Below are positions 16,123-24,975 of a DNA stretch of 64,000 nt, in pieces (the first letter of the stretch is position 1; each line of letters starts with the position of its first letter). Made by a program: the position numbers and the translations under genes. The stretch is taken from contig JACJXX010000001.1 of assembly GCA_020636435.1 (NCBI GenBank), forward strand, positions 2,373,001 through 2,437,000, in the 5' to 3' direction. The notes beneath the pieces were generated by a model, which ran no database searches, was not told the origin of the DNA, and saw only the letters and a program-made list of their open reading frames with translations. This DNA is from Lewinellaceae bacterium (GTDB taxonomy: Bacteria; Bacteroidota; Bacteroidia; Chitinophagales; Saprospiraceae).

Positions 16123-17697
16123 ATGGCAAAAGCTGGTGCGTTTGATATTGACGAACAACCGAAGCTGCTAGGGCATCCTGTTGGCCTTTTTATCTTGTTT
16201 TTCACAGAGTTGTGGGAGCGGTTTTCCTTTTTCGGCATTCGCGGCATCCTCGTCTTGTTTCTGGTTGCCCAAACTACCGGAAACAATCCGGGCTTAGGCT
16301 GGACGAACCAGGAAGCGCTGGCCCTTTATGGGTGGTACACCATGCTGGCCTATCTGGCGGCCATTCCGGGAGGGCTGCTGGCCGACCGGTGGCTGGGCCA
16401 ACGGCGCAGCGTTCTGGTGGGGGGGGTGCTCCTCTGCCTCGGGTACGGGCTGCTGGTTTTTGAAACGGCGGGCGCCTTTTATGCAGGCCTGACGCTCATC
16501 GTCCTGGGAGTGGGTTGCCTCAAGCCCAATATAACCAGCATGGTCGGGGCGCTCTATCCGGCCGGCGACGATCAAAGAGACATTGGGTTCACCATATTTT
16601 ATATAGGCATCAACGTGGGTGCCTTCCTTTCTACCCTGATCATCGGCTGGATAGCCGTCCGGGTAGACTGGCACCTGGGTTTCGGCCTGGCGTGCCTGGG
16701 CATGCTGATCGGGCAGGCCGCTTATTTTTTCGGGCAGAAATACCTGTTGGGAATCGGGAACCGGCCGGTTAAGAAACTACGGGAAGCGCCACAGGATGAG
16801 GCCGAATCTAGCCGCCGCATTGCCCTGATGGGCATTTCGGCAGTAATCATCTTCTCCATTCCCTACCTGCTCGCCGGGCAGCCCGCCGTTTTCTTTATGG
16901 TGGTGTTTCTGGCGCTTATCATCTGGCATGCCTGGTCTATCTACCGCGAATCCAGCCCACTGGAGCGCGACCGCCTGCTGGCCATTTTTCTCACCCTGCT
17001 TATCCTGGTCATTTTCTGGAGCGCTTTCGAACAAGCCGGGGGCCTGATGAACCTCTACGCCCAGCAAAAGACCGACCGGATGCTGGCCGGCTTCGAATTG
17101 CCGGCGCCCTGGTTCCAATCGCTCAACCCTTTGTACATCATCCTCTTCGGCACGCCGGTAGGTTTGGCCTGGTTGTGGTGGAAAAGGCAGGGGCGGGAGG
17201 CTTCTCCCCTTTTCAAAATGGGGCTGGGCACGGTCATCATGGGGCTGGGTTTTTTGTTTATGACCGCAGCGGCGGCGGAGTTCGAGGCACGGGGAGAATC
17301 CGCCATGCACTGGCTGGCGCTGGCCTACCTGTTGCTTACCTTCGGAGAGCTCTTTGCTTCGCCGGTTGCGCTTTCTTTTATCACGAAATTGTCTCCTGCC
17401 CGCTACTCTTCTTTTGTGCTGGCTTTCTATTTTGTAGCCATCGGGCTGGGACATAAGCTGGCGGGAACGCTCGGTGAAATTGCCCAGAATATCGGAGATT
17501 TTGCGATATTTACGGGTATTGCCGTCAGTTGCAGCACGGTAGGCCTGTTGGTTCTGCTATTGCTCAGGCCCCTGAAACGCCTGGCGCACGGAGCGGAAGG
17601 CCTGCCCGGAAGCCATTTTGAAGAGCAGGAAGGTTTTGAACTGGCCGACCAGCCGGAAGAAGAAGAGGAATGGAAAGAGAAAAAGAAGGGATTTTAG
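16123..17697 (+). CDS. POT/PTR family proton-dependent oligopeptide transporter (first)
   Basis: 524 residues with 12-14 membrane segments. The family signature is near the N-terminus: ELWERFSFFGIRGILVLF carries the E-x-x-E-R-F motif for proton coupling. The second PTR2 signature follows (GVGCLKPNITSMVGALY, then IGFTIFYIGINVGAF), and FWSAFEQAGGLMNL corresponds to helix 7. It should import di- or tripeptides with protons across the inner membrane. The acidic tail (EEEEEWKEKKKGF) is cytoplasmic. It is followed 164 bp later by a second POT gene in the same direction. The pairing with secreted peptidases in this genome suggests use of extracellular protein as food. Confidence 0.92.
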   Translation: MAKAGAFDIDEQPKLLGHPVGLFILFFTELWERFSFFGIRGILVLFLVAQTTGNNPGLGWTNQEALALYGWYTMLAYLAAIPGGLLADRWLGQRRSVLVGGVLLCLGYGLLVFETAGAFYAGLTLIVLGVGCLKPNITSMVGALYPAGDDQRDIGFTIFYIGINVGAFLSTLIIGWIAVRVDWHLGFGLACLGMLIGQAAYFFGQKYLLGIGNRPVKKLREAPQDEAESSRRIALMGISAVIIFSIPYLLAGQPAVFFMVVFLALIIWHAWSIYRESSPLERDRLLAIFLTLLILVIFWSAFEQAGGLMNLYAQQKTDRMLAGFELPAPWFQSLNPLYIILFGTPVGLAWLWWKRQGREASPLFKMGLGTVIMGLGFLFMTAAAAEFEARGESAMHWLALAYLLLTFGELFASPVALSFITKLSPARYSSFVLAFYFVAIGLGHKLAGTLGEIAQNIGDFAIFTGIAVSCSTVGLLVLLLLRPLKRLAHGAEGLPGSHFEEQEGFELADQPEEEEEWKEKKKGF

Positions 17698-17706
17698 ACA
17701 GGATTT

Positions 17707-17752
17707 ACCCTGTGAAATAGCCAGAACTGGGCAGGGTGTTATTTCACAGGGT
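17707..17752 (+). terminator. Hairpin between the two POT genes
   Basis: accctgtgaaata (17707-17719) and tatttcacagggt (17740-17752) form a perfect 13-bp stem. A second stem follows (cctgccgtgccg near 17762, with cacggcaaggccggcagg near 17789-17806). No U-tract follows, so this may be attenuation or mRNA processing rather than a full terminator. Confidence 0.45.
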
Positions 17753-17861
17753 GAACAGCCCGCCTGCCGTGCCGAGACATATCTTCAGCACGGCAAGGCC
17801 GGCAGGGATTAACACGAAAGCGGCATTGCCGCAACTAATAAACTCAATAAACGAAAAACTT

Positions 17862-19427
17862 ATGGATTTCGCATTAGGCTTACTCATCTTCGGCTGGGTG
17901 TTCGTTCTCATCTGGGTGCCCCTGGTGGTTTACTCGCAGAGAAAGATGCACCCGGAGGCCCTCTTCACGCTTTTCTTCGCTGAGTTGTGGGAAAGATTCT
18001 CCTTCTACGGGATGCGCGCCATCCTAATCCTTTACATGACCAAAGTCTTATTCGACCAGATGGCGCAGGGAGAAGCCGATGCCCGGGCCTACGGCATCTA
18101 CGGGGCTTACAATGCCCTGCTCTATGCTTCCCCGCTTATCGGGGGCATCCTGGCCGACCGCATCATGGGCTTCCGGCACGCCGTCATCACCGGCGGCATC
18201 TTTATGGCGCTCGGGCAGTTCGCCCTGGCAACCACCGCCGGCAACGACCTGGGCGAAACGCCCTTTTTTCTCGGGCTGGCCCTGCTCACCATAGGCAATG
18301 GCTTCTTCAAACCCAATATTTCCAGCTTCCTCGGCACGTTCTACGACAAGAACGACACCCGCAAAGACAGCGCCTTCACCATTTTTTACATGGGCATCAA
18401 TATCGGCGCCTTTCTGGCGCCGCTGACCTGCGGTTATCTCGCTCAGCGGGTCGACTGGTCGCTGGGGTTCCTGGCAGCAGGCCTGGGCATGGTAGTCGGC
18501 GTTTTCGTCTTCTGGCGCAACATGCGCAAGTTCGGAGAAAAAGGCATGCCGCCCGACCCTGCCGATTACCGCGCTCCCTGGCAGTTTGGCCTGAGCAAGC
18601 AAGTGCTCATCATCGTAGCATCCCTGGCAGCTATTCCTGTTTTTTCCCTGCTGATCAATGCCGAAGTAGTCACCGATTACATCCTGCTCATCGGTGGATT
18701 GGGCGTGATCGGCTATCTGCTCTACACGTCGCTTACCGCTGAGGACAAAGAAGAAGGCCAGCGGATGATCGTCTTCATTTTCCTGTTCTTCTTCCACATG
18801 GTCTTCTGGACCCTCTTCGAACAGGCCGGCGGCTCCCTGAATATCCTGGCTGACCGCTACGTCAACCTGCACGGCATGGAAGCCTCGCAGTTGCAGGCGC
18901 TCAACCCGCTTTACATCATCCTGCTGGCGCCGGTATTCTCCTGGATTTGGACCAAGCTCGGCCAGGCTAAACGGGAACCGCGAACACCCATCAAGTTCTT
19001 CCTGGGTTTGTTGCAAATGGCCATTGGTTACTTCGTCATCGTCTGGGGTATCCGCTCAGTGATCGGCACCGCCGATGCCGGCACGCTCATTCCTTTATTC
19101 TTCCTGCTGGGCATGTATTTCTTCCACACCACAGGCGAATTGAGCCTTTCTCCGGTAGGCCTTTCGGTTGTTACCAAACTGTCGCCGGCCAAGGTGGTGG
19201 GCTTCGTGATGGGCGCCTGGTTCCTCTCTATCGCCTTCGCCCATAAAATTGCCGGCAATCTGGGCAAACTGATTGCCGAACCGGGCCATGGCACCAACCC
19301 TTCGGATGCCCTGAGGGCTTATGCCGATGTGTACATGACCTGGGGAGTCTATGTGGTGCTGGCCGCTGCTCTAACTTTATTGCTCCTCTCCCCCATCCTC
19401 AAAAAGTGGATGCACGGGGTGCATTGA
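17862..19427 (+). CDS. POT/PTR family proton-dependent oligopeptide transporter (second)
   Basis: 521 residues from the ATG at 17862, chosen because it starts at the first membrane segment (MDFALGLLIFGWVFVLIW); the frame upstream translates the intergenic hairpins. The E-x-x-E-R-F motif is in FAELWERFSFYGMRA. The second signature is GNGFFKPNISSFLGTFY followed by SAFTIFYMGINIGAF, and FWTLFEQAGGSLNIL marks helix 7. It is a paralogue of the gene just upstream, with the same predicted role in peptide uptake. The two probably differ in substrate range and are likely co-transcribed at least in part. It ends before a strong hairpin shared with the convergent gene. Confidence 0.92.
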   Translation: MDFALGLLIFGWVFVLIWVPLVVYSQRKMHPEALFTLFFAELWERFSFYGMRAILILYMTKVLFDQMAQGEADARAYGIYGAYNALLYASPLIGGILADRIMGFRHAVITGGIFMALGQFALATTAGNDLGETPFFLGLALLTIGNGFFKPNISSFLGTFYDKNDTRKDSAFTIFYMGINIGAFLAPLTCGYLAQRVDWSLGFLAAGLGMVVGVFVFWRNMRKFGEKGMPPDPADYRAPWQFGLSKQVLIIVASLAAIPVFSLLINAEVVTDYILLIGGLGVIGYLLYTSLTAEDKEEGQRMIVFIFLFFFHMVFWTLFEQAGGSLNILADRYVNLHGMEASQLQALNPLYIILLAPVFSWIWTKLGQAKREPRTPIKFFLGLLQMAIGYFVIVWGIRSVIGTADAGTLIPLFFLLGMYFFHTTGELSLSPVGLSVVTKLSPAKVVGFVMGAWFLSIAFAHKIAGNLGKLIAEPGHGTNPSDALRAYADVYMTWGVYVVLAAALTLLLLSPILKKWMHGVH

Positions 19428-19433
19428 GGTTTG

Positions 19434-19490
19434 TTCCAGGTTTTTGGCGCGTTGCCCCTATAAGCCCGGGCAAGCGCCAAAAACCTGGAA
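19434..19490. terminator. Strong bidirectional terminator hairpin
   Basis: ttccaggtttttggcgc (19434-19450) and gcgccaaaaacctggaa (19474-19490) are perfectly complementary over 17 bp, and the stem continues imperfectly into gttgccc/gggcaag. It lies just after the second POT gene and before the end of the convergent type IX substrate gene. Confidence 0.75.
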
Positions 19491-19633
19491 CCTATACCAA
19501 ACTATAGATGGTTTTGTTGGAATCTTGCTAACCATCCAGCCATTTAACAATTTTAACCGGACTTTGGTGTGGGCTCAGTCGAACGCTCGAAGAGACGGTG
19601 CAACTACTCCTTCACCACCTTACCCATCCACAG

Positions 19634-21154
19634 CTACCGGTTCACCAGCAGTTTTGCCCTGGCTATGGTTCGCCCCTCTTCCAGCAGGCATACCAGGTAC
19701 AAACCCGGGGGAAAGGCAGACGTGTTTATTTCGGTATTTTTCCCCTGGAAGCTTTGGTTAAACATTGGCCGGCCGGTTATATCTGTAATAACTACCCGCT
19801 GGCCCAGATGGGGTTCTCTGCCATATTCAACAGTAAAGCTTTCGCCAGCCGGGTTGGGGTACACCGCCAACTCGGCTTGCTCCGCCCTTTCCACCTCCTC
19901 CACGGCCACCAAATTGTCAATGCCCAGCGTATCGCAGGGGCTGCCGTCTATAGGCCCCAGGCGGTAGTTGGGGAAGATGGGCATAGAGGCAAAGTTTCGG
20001 GTAGGCAGCTCTACGCAGTGCTGGCACACCTCGCAGGCCTCGCCCGGCAAGTTAGGCTGGTTGATCGTATGCAGGTAATTGACCCCGTTGTTGCTGTTGA
20101 TGTATATTTTGCCATCCGGCCCCAGCTGAGACAGAAAAAAATTGGTGGGAAAGGGATCGGCAAAGCCATCCCATTCGGCTACCCGCATCATAGAGGCTGC
20201 GATGTCTTCAGCATGCAGGTCCAACTGGTATACATAGCGGGAACCAGCCCAATACAAGTAGCGGCTGTTGGGTGAAATGGCTACCCCCTGCACGCTGGTG
20301 GAATCGAACTTGGTGATCAGCAAGGGGTTGCTCAAAGTACCCGAACAACGGTCAAAATCCATGATTACCAGCGTATCTACGGTCCTGTAGTTGTACGAAC
20401 TCCCCTTGGCGTATTTGCCCCCGTTGGGCGCAAAAACGGACTGGCCCAGGTTGGGCGGCACGTCCGGGCCCAATTGCTGTTTGCTCTGAAAATGAACGCC
20501 TTGTGGATCTAGCAAAAAGATAAAATAGCCGTTGGAAAAAAACTCCGGGACAACCACCCACCAATCCCTCCCGTTGGCGTGGCGCGTGGCGGTTATCTGG
20601 CCCCAATCCAAAGGGGTATCCAGGAGTACGCTGTCTTTAAGGATTACTTCACCTAAGCCATCATTCTCTCCCATATCGATAATGTTCCACTTGAATTTTT
20701 TCAAGGTTATTACATACCGGTCATTAGTAAAAATGGCTTCTTCGCTGAAAAGGATATACTGGCTATCCCTTTGAGGAAAGGGAAGCAATAAATTGGACTG
20801 AGGGATAAAATAGCCGGATGACGGGCTGCCAGCCTCTCCAACCTCCAGCACTTCTCCTCCCTCTACCAACAGATGGGCGTGGTTGCGCAGCTCCAGGCCG
20901 TTGGTGTATAAGAGCAGGGTGCCCGCTGTGTCGCAAATACTGGCGTTGGCGATGTAGAGGGTAATATCCGACTCCAATACATGAATGGTAGGAGGCGTAG
21001 TTTGAAAATCAATGCAATTCGGGTCAAACCTCGGGTCGGGGTTGGAGCTGCCGCCGAAAACCCAAACCATGTCTCTTTTGCTATCCTGGAAGTATTGCCC
21101 CCGGCTTGTGAAGCATATAAAAAGAAAAAAGAGTATACATCCTATGGCCCTCAT
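19634..21154 (-). CDS. Secreted beta-propeller-like protein with type IX sorting domain
   Basis: 506 residues. MRAIGCILFFLFICFTSRGQ is a signal peptide. The body (about 25-415) has repeated strands such as YILFSEEAIFTNDRYVITL and GVAISPNSRYLYWAGSRYVYQLDL, a pattern of WD40/lactonase-like propellers. The last 80 residues are a type IX C-terminal sorting domain: LAVYPNPAGESFTVEY, ITDITGRPMFN, and a final GLYLVCLLEEGR...AKLLVNR. The protein should be exported by Sec and then by the SprA translocon and fixed at the surface or released. It is followed upstream by another type IX substrate on the same strand. Its ligand or activity is unknown. Confidence 0.75.
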   Translation of the reverse strand: MRAIGCILFFLFICFTSRGQYFQDSKRDMVWVFGGSSNPDPRFDPNCIDFQTTPPTIHVLESDITLYIANASICDTAGTLLLYTNGLELRNHAHLLVEGGEVLEVGEAGSPSSGYFIPQSNLLLPFPQRDSQYILFSEEAIFTNDRYVITLKKFKWNIIDMGENDGLGEVILKDSVLLDTPLDWGQITATRHANGRDWWVVVPEFFSNGYFIFLLDPQGVHFQSKQQLGPDVPPNLGQSVFAPNGGKYAKGSSYNYRTVDTLVIMDFDRCSGTLSNPLLITKFDSTSVQGVAISPNSRYLYWAGSRYVYQLDLHAEDIAASMMRVAEWDGFADPFPTNFFLSQLGPDGKIYINSNNGVNYLHTINQPNLPGEACEVCQHCVELPTRNFASMPIFPNYRLGPIDGSPCDTLGIDNLVAVEEVERAEQAELAVYPNPAGESFTVEYGREPHLGQRVVITDITGRPMFNQSFQGKNTEINTSAFPPGLYLVCLLEEGRTIARAKLLVNR

Positions 21155-21168
21155 GTTCGTGAATTAAC

Positions 21169-21201
21169 AAGGGGCTATTGCGTATACAGCAATAGCCCCT
21201 T
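21169..21201 (-). terminator. Terminator after the beta-helix gene
   Basis: aaggggctattgc (21169-21181) and gcaatagcccctt (21189-21201) form a perfect 13-bp stem with a 7-base loop, 8 bp beyond the stop codon of the minus-strand beta-helix gene. It also lies just upstream of the next minus-strand gene. Confidence 0.7.
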
Positions 21202-21208
21202 AGGTTTA

Positions 21209-24200
21209 TTATTTAATTACCGCCAGTTTTTCCAAAGCCAAAATCCCATTTTGGCCCACTATATATAAATAGTAGATTCCCTGGTTTAGACTTGAAATAT
21301 CGAGGCTACTCCCATTCAAGCCTTCAAGCGGCTGGGCCAAACACAATTGCCCTGTTGTTGAGGCAATCCTTAGCTCTGCATTGAGGGGCAACTCACCGAT
21401 GTATTGAAGCGTAAGGCTTTCGCCAGCCGGGTTGGGATAAAGCCACAACTTCTCTCTGGACAGGGTATAATTTACATGCCCGGGCTCTGGCGCCAGGCGG
21501 CTCTCCGTTTCTTCCTGGCAAAGGGCTGCATCCAGGAAGGAAGTGTCTTTTATTCCAGACAGCAGGCCGCGGGCGAAGTAAACCGCGTTGCCGCCGTCCA
21601 GCGGGCATTGGCCGGCGATGGCTTCCAGGCTGTCCAGTTGCGCTGCGGCAGGCTCCGGGTTCAGCTGGCTGAACACATTCAGGAACAAGCTGTTGACCGT
21701 TTGCTCATTCTGGCCGGGCAGGGTGGCCGGGCTAATGGCGGAATTGTCGTCAGACAATTCCTGAAACTGCTCTTCCCGCATTTCTTTGATGCCGCTCCAC
21801 AACTGGGCACCCTGCCCCATTTGGCTATGGATGTTCTCTATGGCTTCTTCCAGTTGGGCCAGCAACAGAATGCTGTCCATAGAAGAAGCCGTTTCCAGGG
21901 AGCTGTCGGCCGATTCCACTTCCAGGATGTAGGTTTTGATCAGCGAATCGACGATGCCTACCGCCGTGAGGGTTTCTGCATCCAGGGCATAAGCGCCCTG
22001 AATGTCCTTTTCAATAGCGTGCAGTTGCCCCAGGTCCTCTTCGCGGTGGGTATCGTAGAAATCTTCCAGGGCTTCGTCTTCTTCCAGCAAATCCTGGTTA
22101 TTGTCTAGCTTATGGTATAGGTAGCGCTTCGCCGCCCATTCCATGCCTCCGGCATGCGCTGGGGTTTCCAGTTCGCCTTCGGCAATGGCGATATCCCCAG
22201 GGGTGGCTGGGCCTTCGGCGGCAGCGCAAGGGACAACCGGCGTGCCGGAACAGGCAGTAAAGGCTCCGTCGTCAAAAAACCATCCTTGCGAGGGGTCTAA
22301 TTCGGCAGGCGGAGGCATATAGGGCAAGGTATCGGTATGAACCCTGAATTGAGACCTTGATGCTACCCCCTGTCCGCCCTCATGAATAGCCATTTTCCCC
22401 GAATAGCTCCCCCACCATCGGCTACTCACATTGTTTTGCGCATCCAGCACTGCCGTTTGAGACAGGGCCAGGCCATGGTGGTGGCCGTGTAAGGCATTGC
22501 CGAAAAAGCGGCTGTGGCCCTGGCACTGGCCGTCGTAGCGGATGCCTGCGTACAAGCCGCTCAAGGTGTCGCAATACACGAAGTTTCCGGTAGAATTGCG
22601 AATAGACAGACCGTTGGAAATGGAATCAGACATGGCGCCCGAATCGCCGCCCAGTATGGTATTGTAGGCAATGTAGTTGACGCGCCCCCCTTCTACCCGG
22701 ATGCCGTTGGTCAGAGTATCGGGGGCCAATACGGTGACAGTGTCCTGGGCCATATTGATGAAGGAAGAATAACCAAGAGCGATGCCCGAACTGTAACCGC
22801 TGTGAATAATGGCATTCTCAGCGAGGTGAAGCTGGCAGCGCGCACTAAGGGAGGCTATGGTGTTCCAAATGCCGATACCAACTCCTTCGTTGCTTTGCCC
22901 TGCGGGCGAAACCGTGATGTGGTTGCCCGTTATCCCCAGGCTCCTCACCTGAAAATTATTGGCCAGCCAGGCGCCGTGGAGGAAGCATTTTATGCGGTTG
23001 TCGCTCATCTTTATCTGGCGCTGGTAAGCAGCATATACCACCACCCCTCTCTCCACGTCGTCCATCCGGTTCTGGCGGATGTCTGTATTGATGCCCAGCG
23101 CATAGATGCCTACCCGGCAATTATCAAAACTCAACGGGCTGGCCAGCGTATTGCCAAAGCCGGTTTGCTTCAACAGCAAAGTATTGTCGGCAGTGCCCGT
23201 AGAAAAGATGCCCATCCCGCTGTTGGGGTATTTGCCAGGCTGGATGTTAGCAAAGCTGGCGTTTCGTATGTCGAGGTTGGAAGAAAAGGCGCGGATGCCA
23301 TAACTCATATCCTGGAAGGTGGTCGTGCCCGATCCTGTAAAGCGCAAAAGGCCGACATCGTAGGCTTCTATCCCGGCAAAAGCCAGGGCGCCGTCCTGGG
23401 GCAAAGGCACTGTGTTGTCGTACCTTGGCAACAGCGGGCCAGTGCTTTCGAAAGTATTATTGGCCAGCCACCACTGGCCGGCATTATGAAGGCTGTCGCT
23501 GTGAGGCGGTATCCGCAGGCCGACATAGTTTTTGTTAAACGTATTGCCGGTTATAGCCGAAAAACCCGCTCCTTGCTGCAAGGTTACGGCATATTTAGCA
23601 TCTTCAAGCTTGCTGCCGCCCAGCCGCAGCTTTCCATATACATCGATCCCGTGCCACAGTTCCTCGCACCCCTGCAGATGGGCACCTTGAATGTACAAGG
23701 TAAAGGAACTGTCTACTTTCAGCCCCGCTCCGGCATCGAACACGATTTCCGAGCCGCTGGCGAAGAAATAAACGGCATTTGAGGCATCAAATTCCAGCTC
23801 CCCTTGTATGAAAAGGGCTTGAGCCTGGCCAGCCGCCTGGCTGACAGGCAATAGCCCGTTGCCCGAAGGCGGTATCCAATCCTGGTATGAGGCGTTTATA
23901 GTAGCATCGATCACCACAGCGCCCGGAGGCACATAACAGTCGCAGGAAGCGGAGGTGGCCTCCAGGCTTACTTCGTCAATATAAAAGGCGCCATACACCG
24001 TGGCGCCGGGGCCAGGGTAGCCCTCTCCTTCCCGGTTGTGCAACCATAGCTGGCTGTAATCGGCATTTGCACAAAAGGTTCTTTCATAGCTGTGCCAATT
24101 GCCGCCGGCGCCGGCATCAGAAGCAGCAACAGTAAGTATTGCATAGGAAGAGGTTGGGTCAGCTTCTCCCACTTCCTGCAGGCAGTCAGAGGAACCGGGC

Positions 24201-24622
24201 TCGTTATGCGCCAAGCCTTCTGCCAGGGACACCCTCAGTACGTCCGTTGTGTTGTCGTCGCCCTCCCAATAGGCGGTAAAAGACAGGCGGTATTGATGGC
24301 CCTCCTGAATATCCACAGCCGCAAAAGCGCCTTCGCCAAAGTGGTGGTCTACAAAAGTGGACCTTGAATTCAATTGCAGGTAATTGCCTTCGTCCGGCGG
24401 CGCCGGCGCCAGGCTGCTTCCTATCCGGGGCGACCCGTGAGAGGTGGACCAGCCGGCCAGGCAACTGTCCTCATCGATGATGCCTCCGCAAGGGGTGCCC
24501 GGGCAGCTGTGGGTTTCAAAATCCTCCACAAGTACCTGGCTTTGCCCCTGCCAGGGTTGGCACATCATAACCAGCCAAATAAAATACCAGAGGGGGGGGG
24601 TAAAAAGCTTTCTTCTCAGCAT
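21209..24622 (-). CDS. Large secreted protein with beta-helix repeats and type IX sorting domain
   Basis: 1137 residues from the ATG at 24622, chosen because it begins a signal peptide (MLRRKLFTPPLWYFIWLVMM ... QSQ). Residues about 30-210 resemble a carbohydrate-binding jelly roll (VLVEDFETHSCPGTPCGG, YRLSFTAYWEGDD). Residues about 240-780 carry degenerate right-handed parallel beta-helix repeats (IRNASFANIQ, IRQNRMDDVERGVVVY, YIAYNTILGGDSG). A helical, acidic region (about 830-1040) follows. The end is a type IX sorting domain (LWLYPNPAGESLTLQYIGEL, GIYYLYIVGQNG). Two other substrates in the window share this layout in part. Beta-helices of this sort often bind or cut polysaccharides, but no catalytic site is visible. 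Confidence 0.75.
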   Translation of the reverse strand: MLRRKLFTPPLWYFIWLVMMCQPWQGQSQVLVEDFETHSCPGTPCGGIIDEDSCLAGWSTSHGSPRIGSSLAPAPPDEGNYLQLNSRSTFVDHHFGEGAFAAVDIQEGHQYRLSFTAYWEGDDNTTDVLRVSLAEGLAHNEPGSSDCLQEVGEADPTSSYAILTVAASDAGAGGNWHSYERTFCANADYSQLWLHNREGEGYPGPGATVYGAFYIDEVSLEATSASCDCYVPPGAVVIDATINASYQDWIPPSGNGLLPVSQAAGQAQALFIQGELEFDASNAVYFFASGSEIVFDAGAGLKVDSSFTLYIQGAHLQGCEELWHGIDVYGKLRLGGSKLEDAKYAVTLQQGAGFSAITGNTFNKNYVGLRIPPHSDSLHNAGQWWLANNTFESTGPLLPRYDNTVPLPQDGALAFAGIEAYDVGLLRFTGSGTTTFQDMSYGIRAFSSNLDIRNASFANIQPGKYPNSGMGIFSTGTADNTLLLKQTGFGNTLASPLSFDNCRVGIYALGINTDIRQNRMDDVERGVVVYAAYQRQIKMSDNRIKCFLHGAWLANNFQVRSLGITGNHITVSPAGQSNEGVGIGIWNTIASLSARCQLHLAENAIIHSGYSSGIALGYSSFINMAQDTVTVLAPDTLTNGIRVEGGRVNYIAYNTILGGDSGAMSDSISNGLSIRNSTGNFVYCDTLSGLYAGIRYDGQCQGHSRFFGNALHGHHHGLALSQTAVLDAQNNVSSRWWGSYSGKMAIHEGGQGVASRSQFRVHTDTLPYMPPPAELDPSQGWFFDDGAFTACSGTPVVPCAAAEGPATPGDIAIAEGELETPAHAGGMEWAAKRYLYHKLDNNQDLLEEDEALEDFYDTHREEDLGQLHAIEKDIQGAYALDAETLTAVGIVDSLIKTYILEVESADSSLETASSMDSILLLAQLEEAIENIHSQMGQGAQLWSGIKEMREEQFQELSDDNSAISPATLPGQNEQTVNSLFLNVFSQLNPEPAAAQLDSLEAIAGQCPLDGGNAVYFARGLLSGIKDTSFLDAALCQEETESRLAPEPGHVNYTLSREKLWLYPNPAGESLTLQYIGELPLNAELRIASTTGQLCLAQPLEGLNGSSLDISSLNQGIYYLYIVGQNGILALEKLAVIK

Positions 24623-24871
24623 AATATACCGGTTTTTGGCTTTAGACATACACGCTATCCAAAGCGGGTGATGGAAAAAGGCAGTGCTTTGTTCAGGTAA
24701 GAAGGCTGTAGTTTTGTTGCGCGCTTGTCCAGGCAAGATAGCGAACAATGTTGACGGACGCCAGAGCGGAGGGGAAAGTTTACACAAAGTTAATATGGAG
24801 ATAAAGGATGCTCACGATGGGCAATAACCGGCAAACCACGAATCCGTCTTTCCGGTATCTGAAAGGGCACA

Positions 24872-24910
24872 AAAGAGGGCCGGGTTGCGAAACGCAACCC
24901 GGCCCTCTTT
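24872..24910 (-). terminator. Terminator of the PpiC/SurA operon
   Basis: aaagagggccgggttgcg (24872-24889) and its complement (24893-24910) form a perfect 18-bp stem with a 3-base loop. Read on the minus strand it ends in a run of T. It lies 66 bp after the last gene of the three-gene operon. Confidence 0.85.
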
Positions 24911-24975
24911 CGTGTACCCAATCAACTAATCAACTAATCAACCAATAACGACTGAGGAACTATGTTCCCTCAGCC

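Noticed and set aside
22514..23782. 422-codon plus-strand frame opposite the beta-helix gene
   Set aside because: Antisense shadow: the minus-strand gene has a signal peptide, beta-helix repeats and a sorting domain.
24850..24910. Possible mobile element around the 18-bp perfect hairpin
   Set aside because: There is no target duplication and only a 3-base loop. With T at the 3' side of the minus strand it is best read as a terminator.
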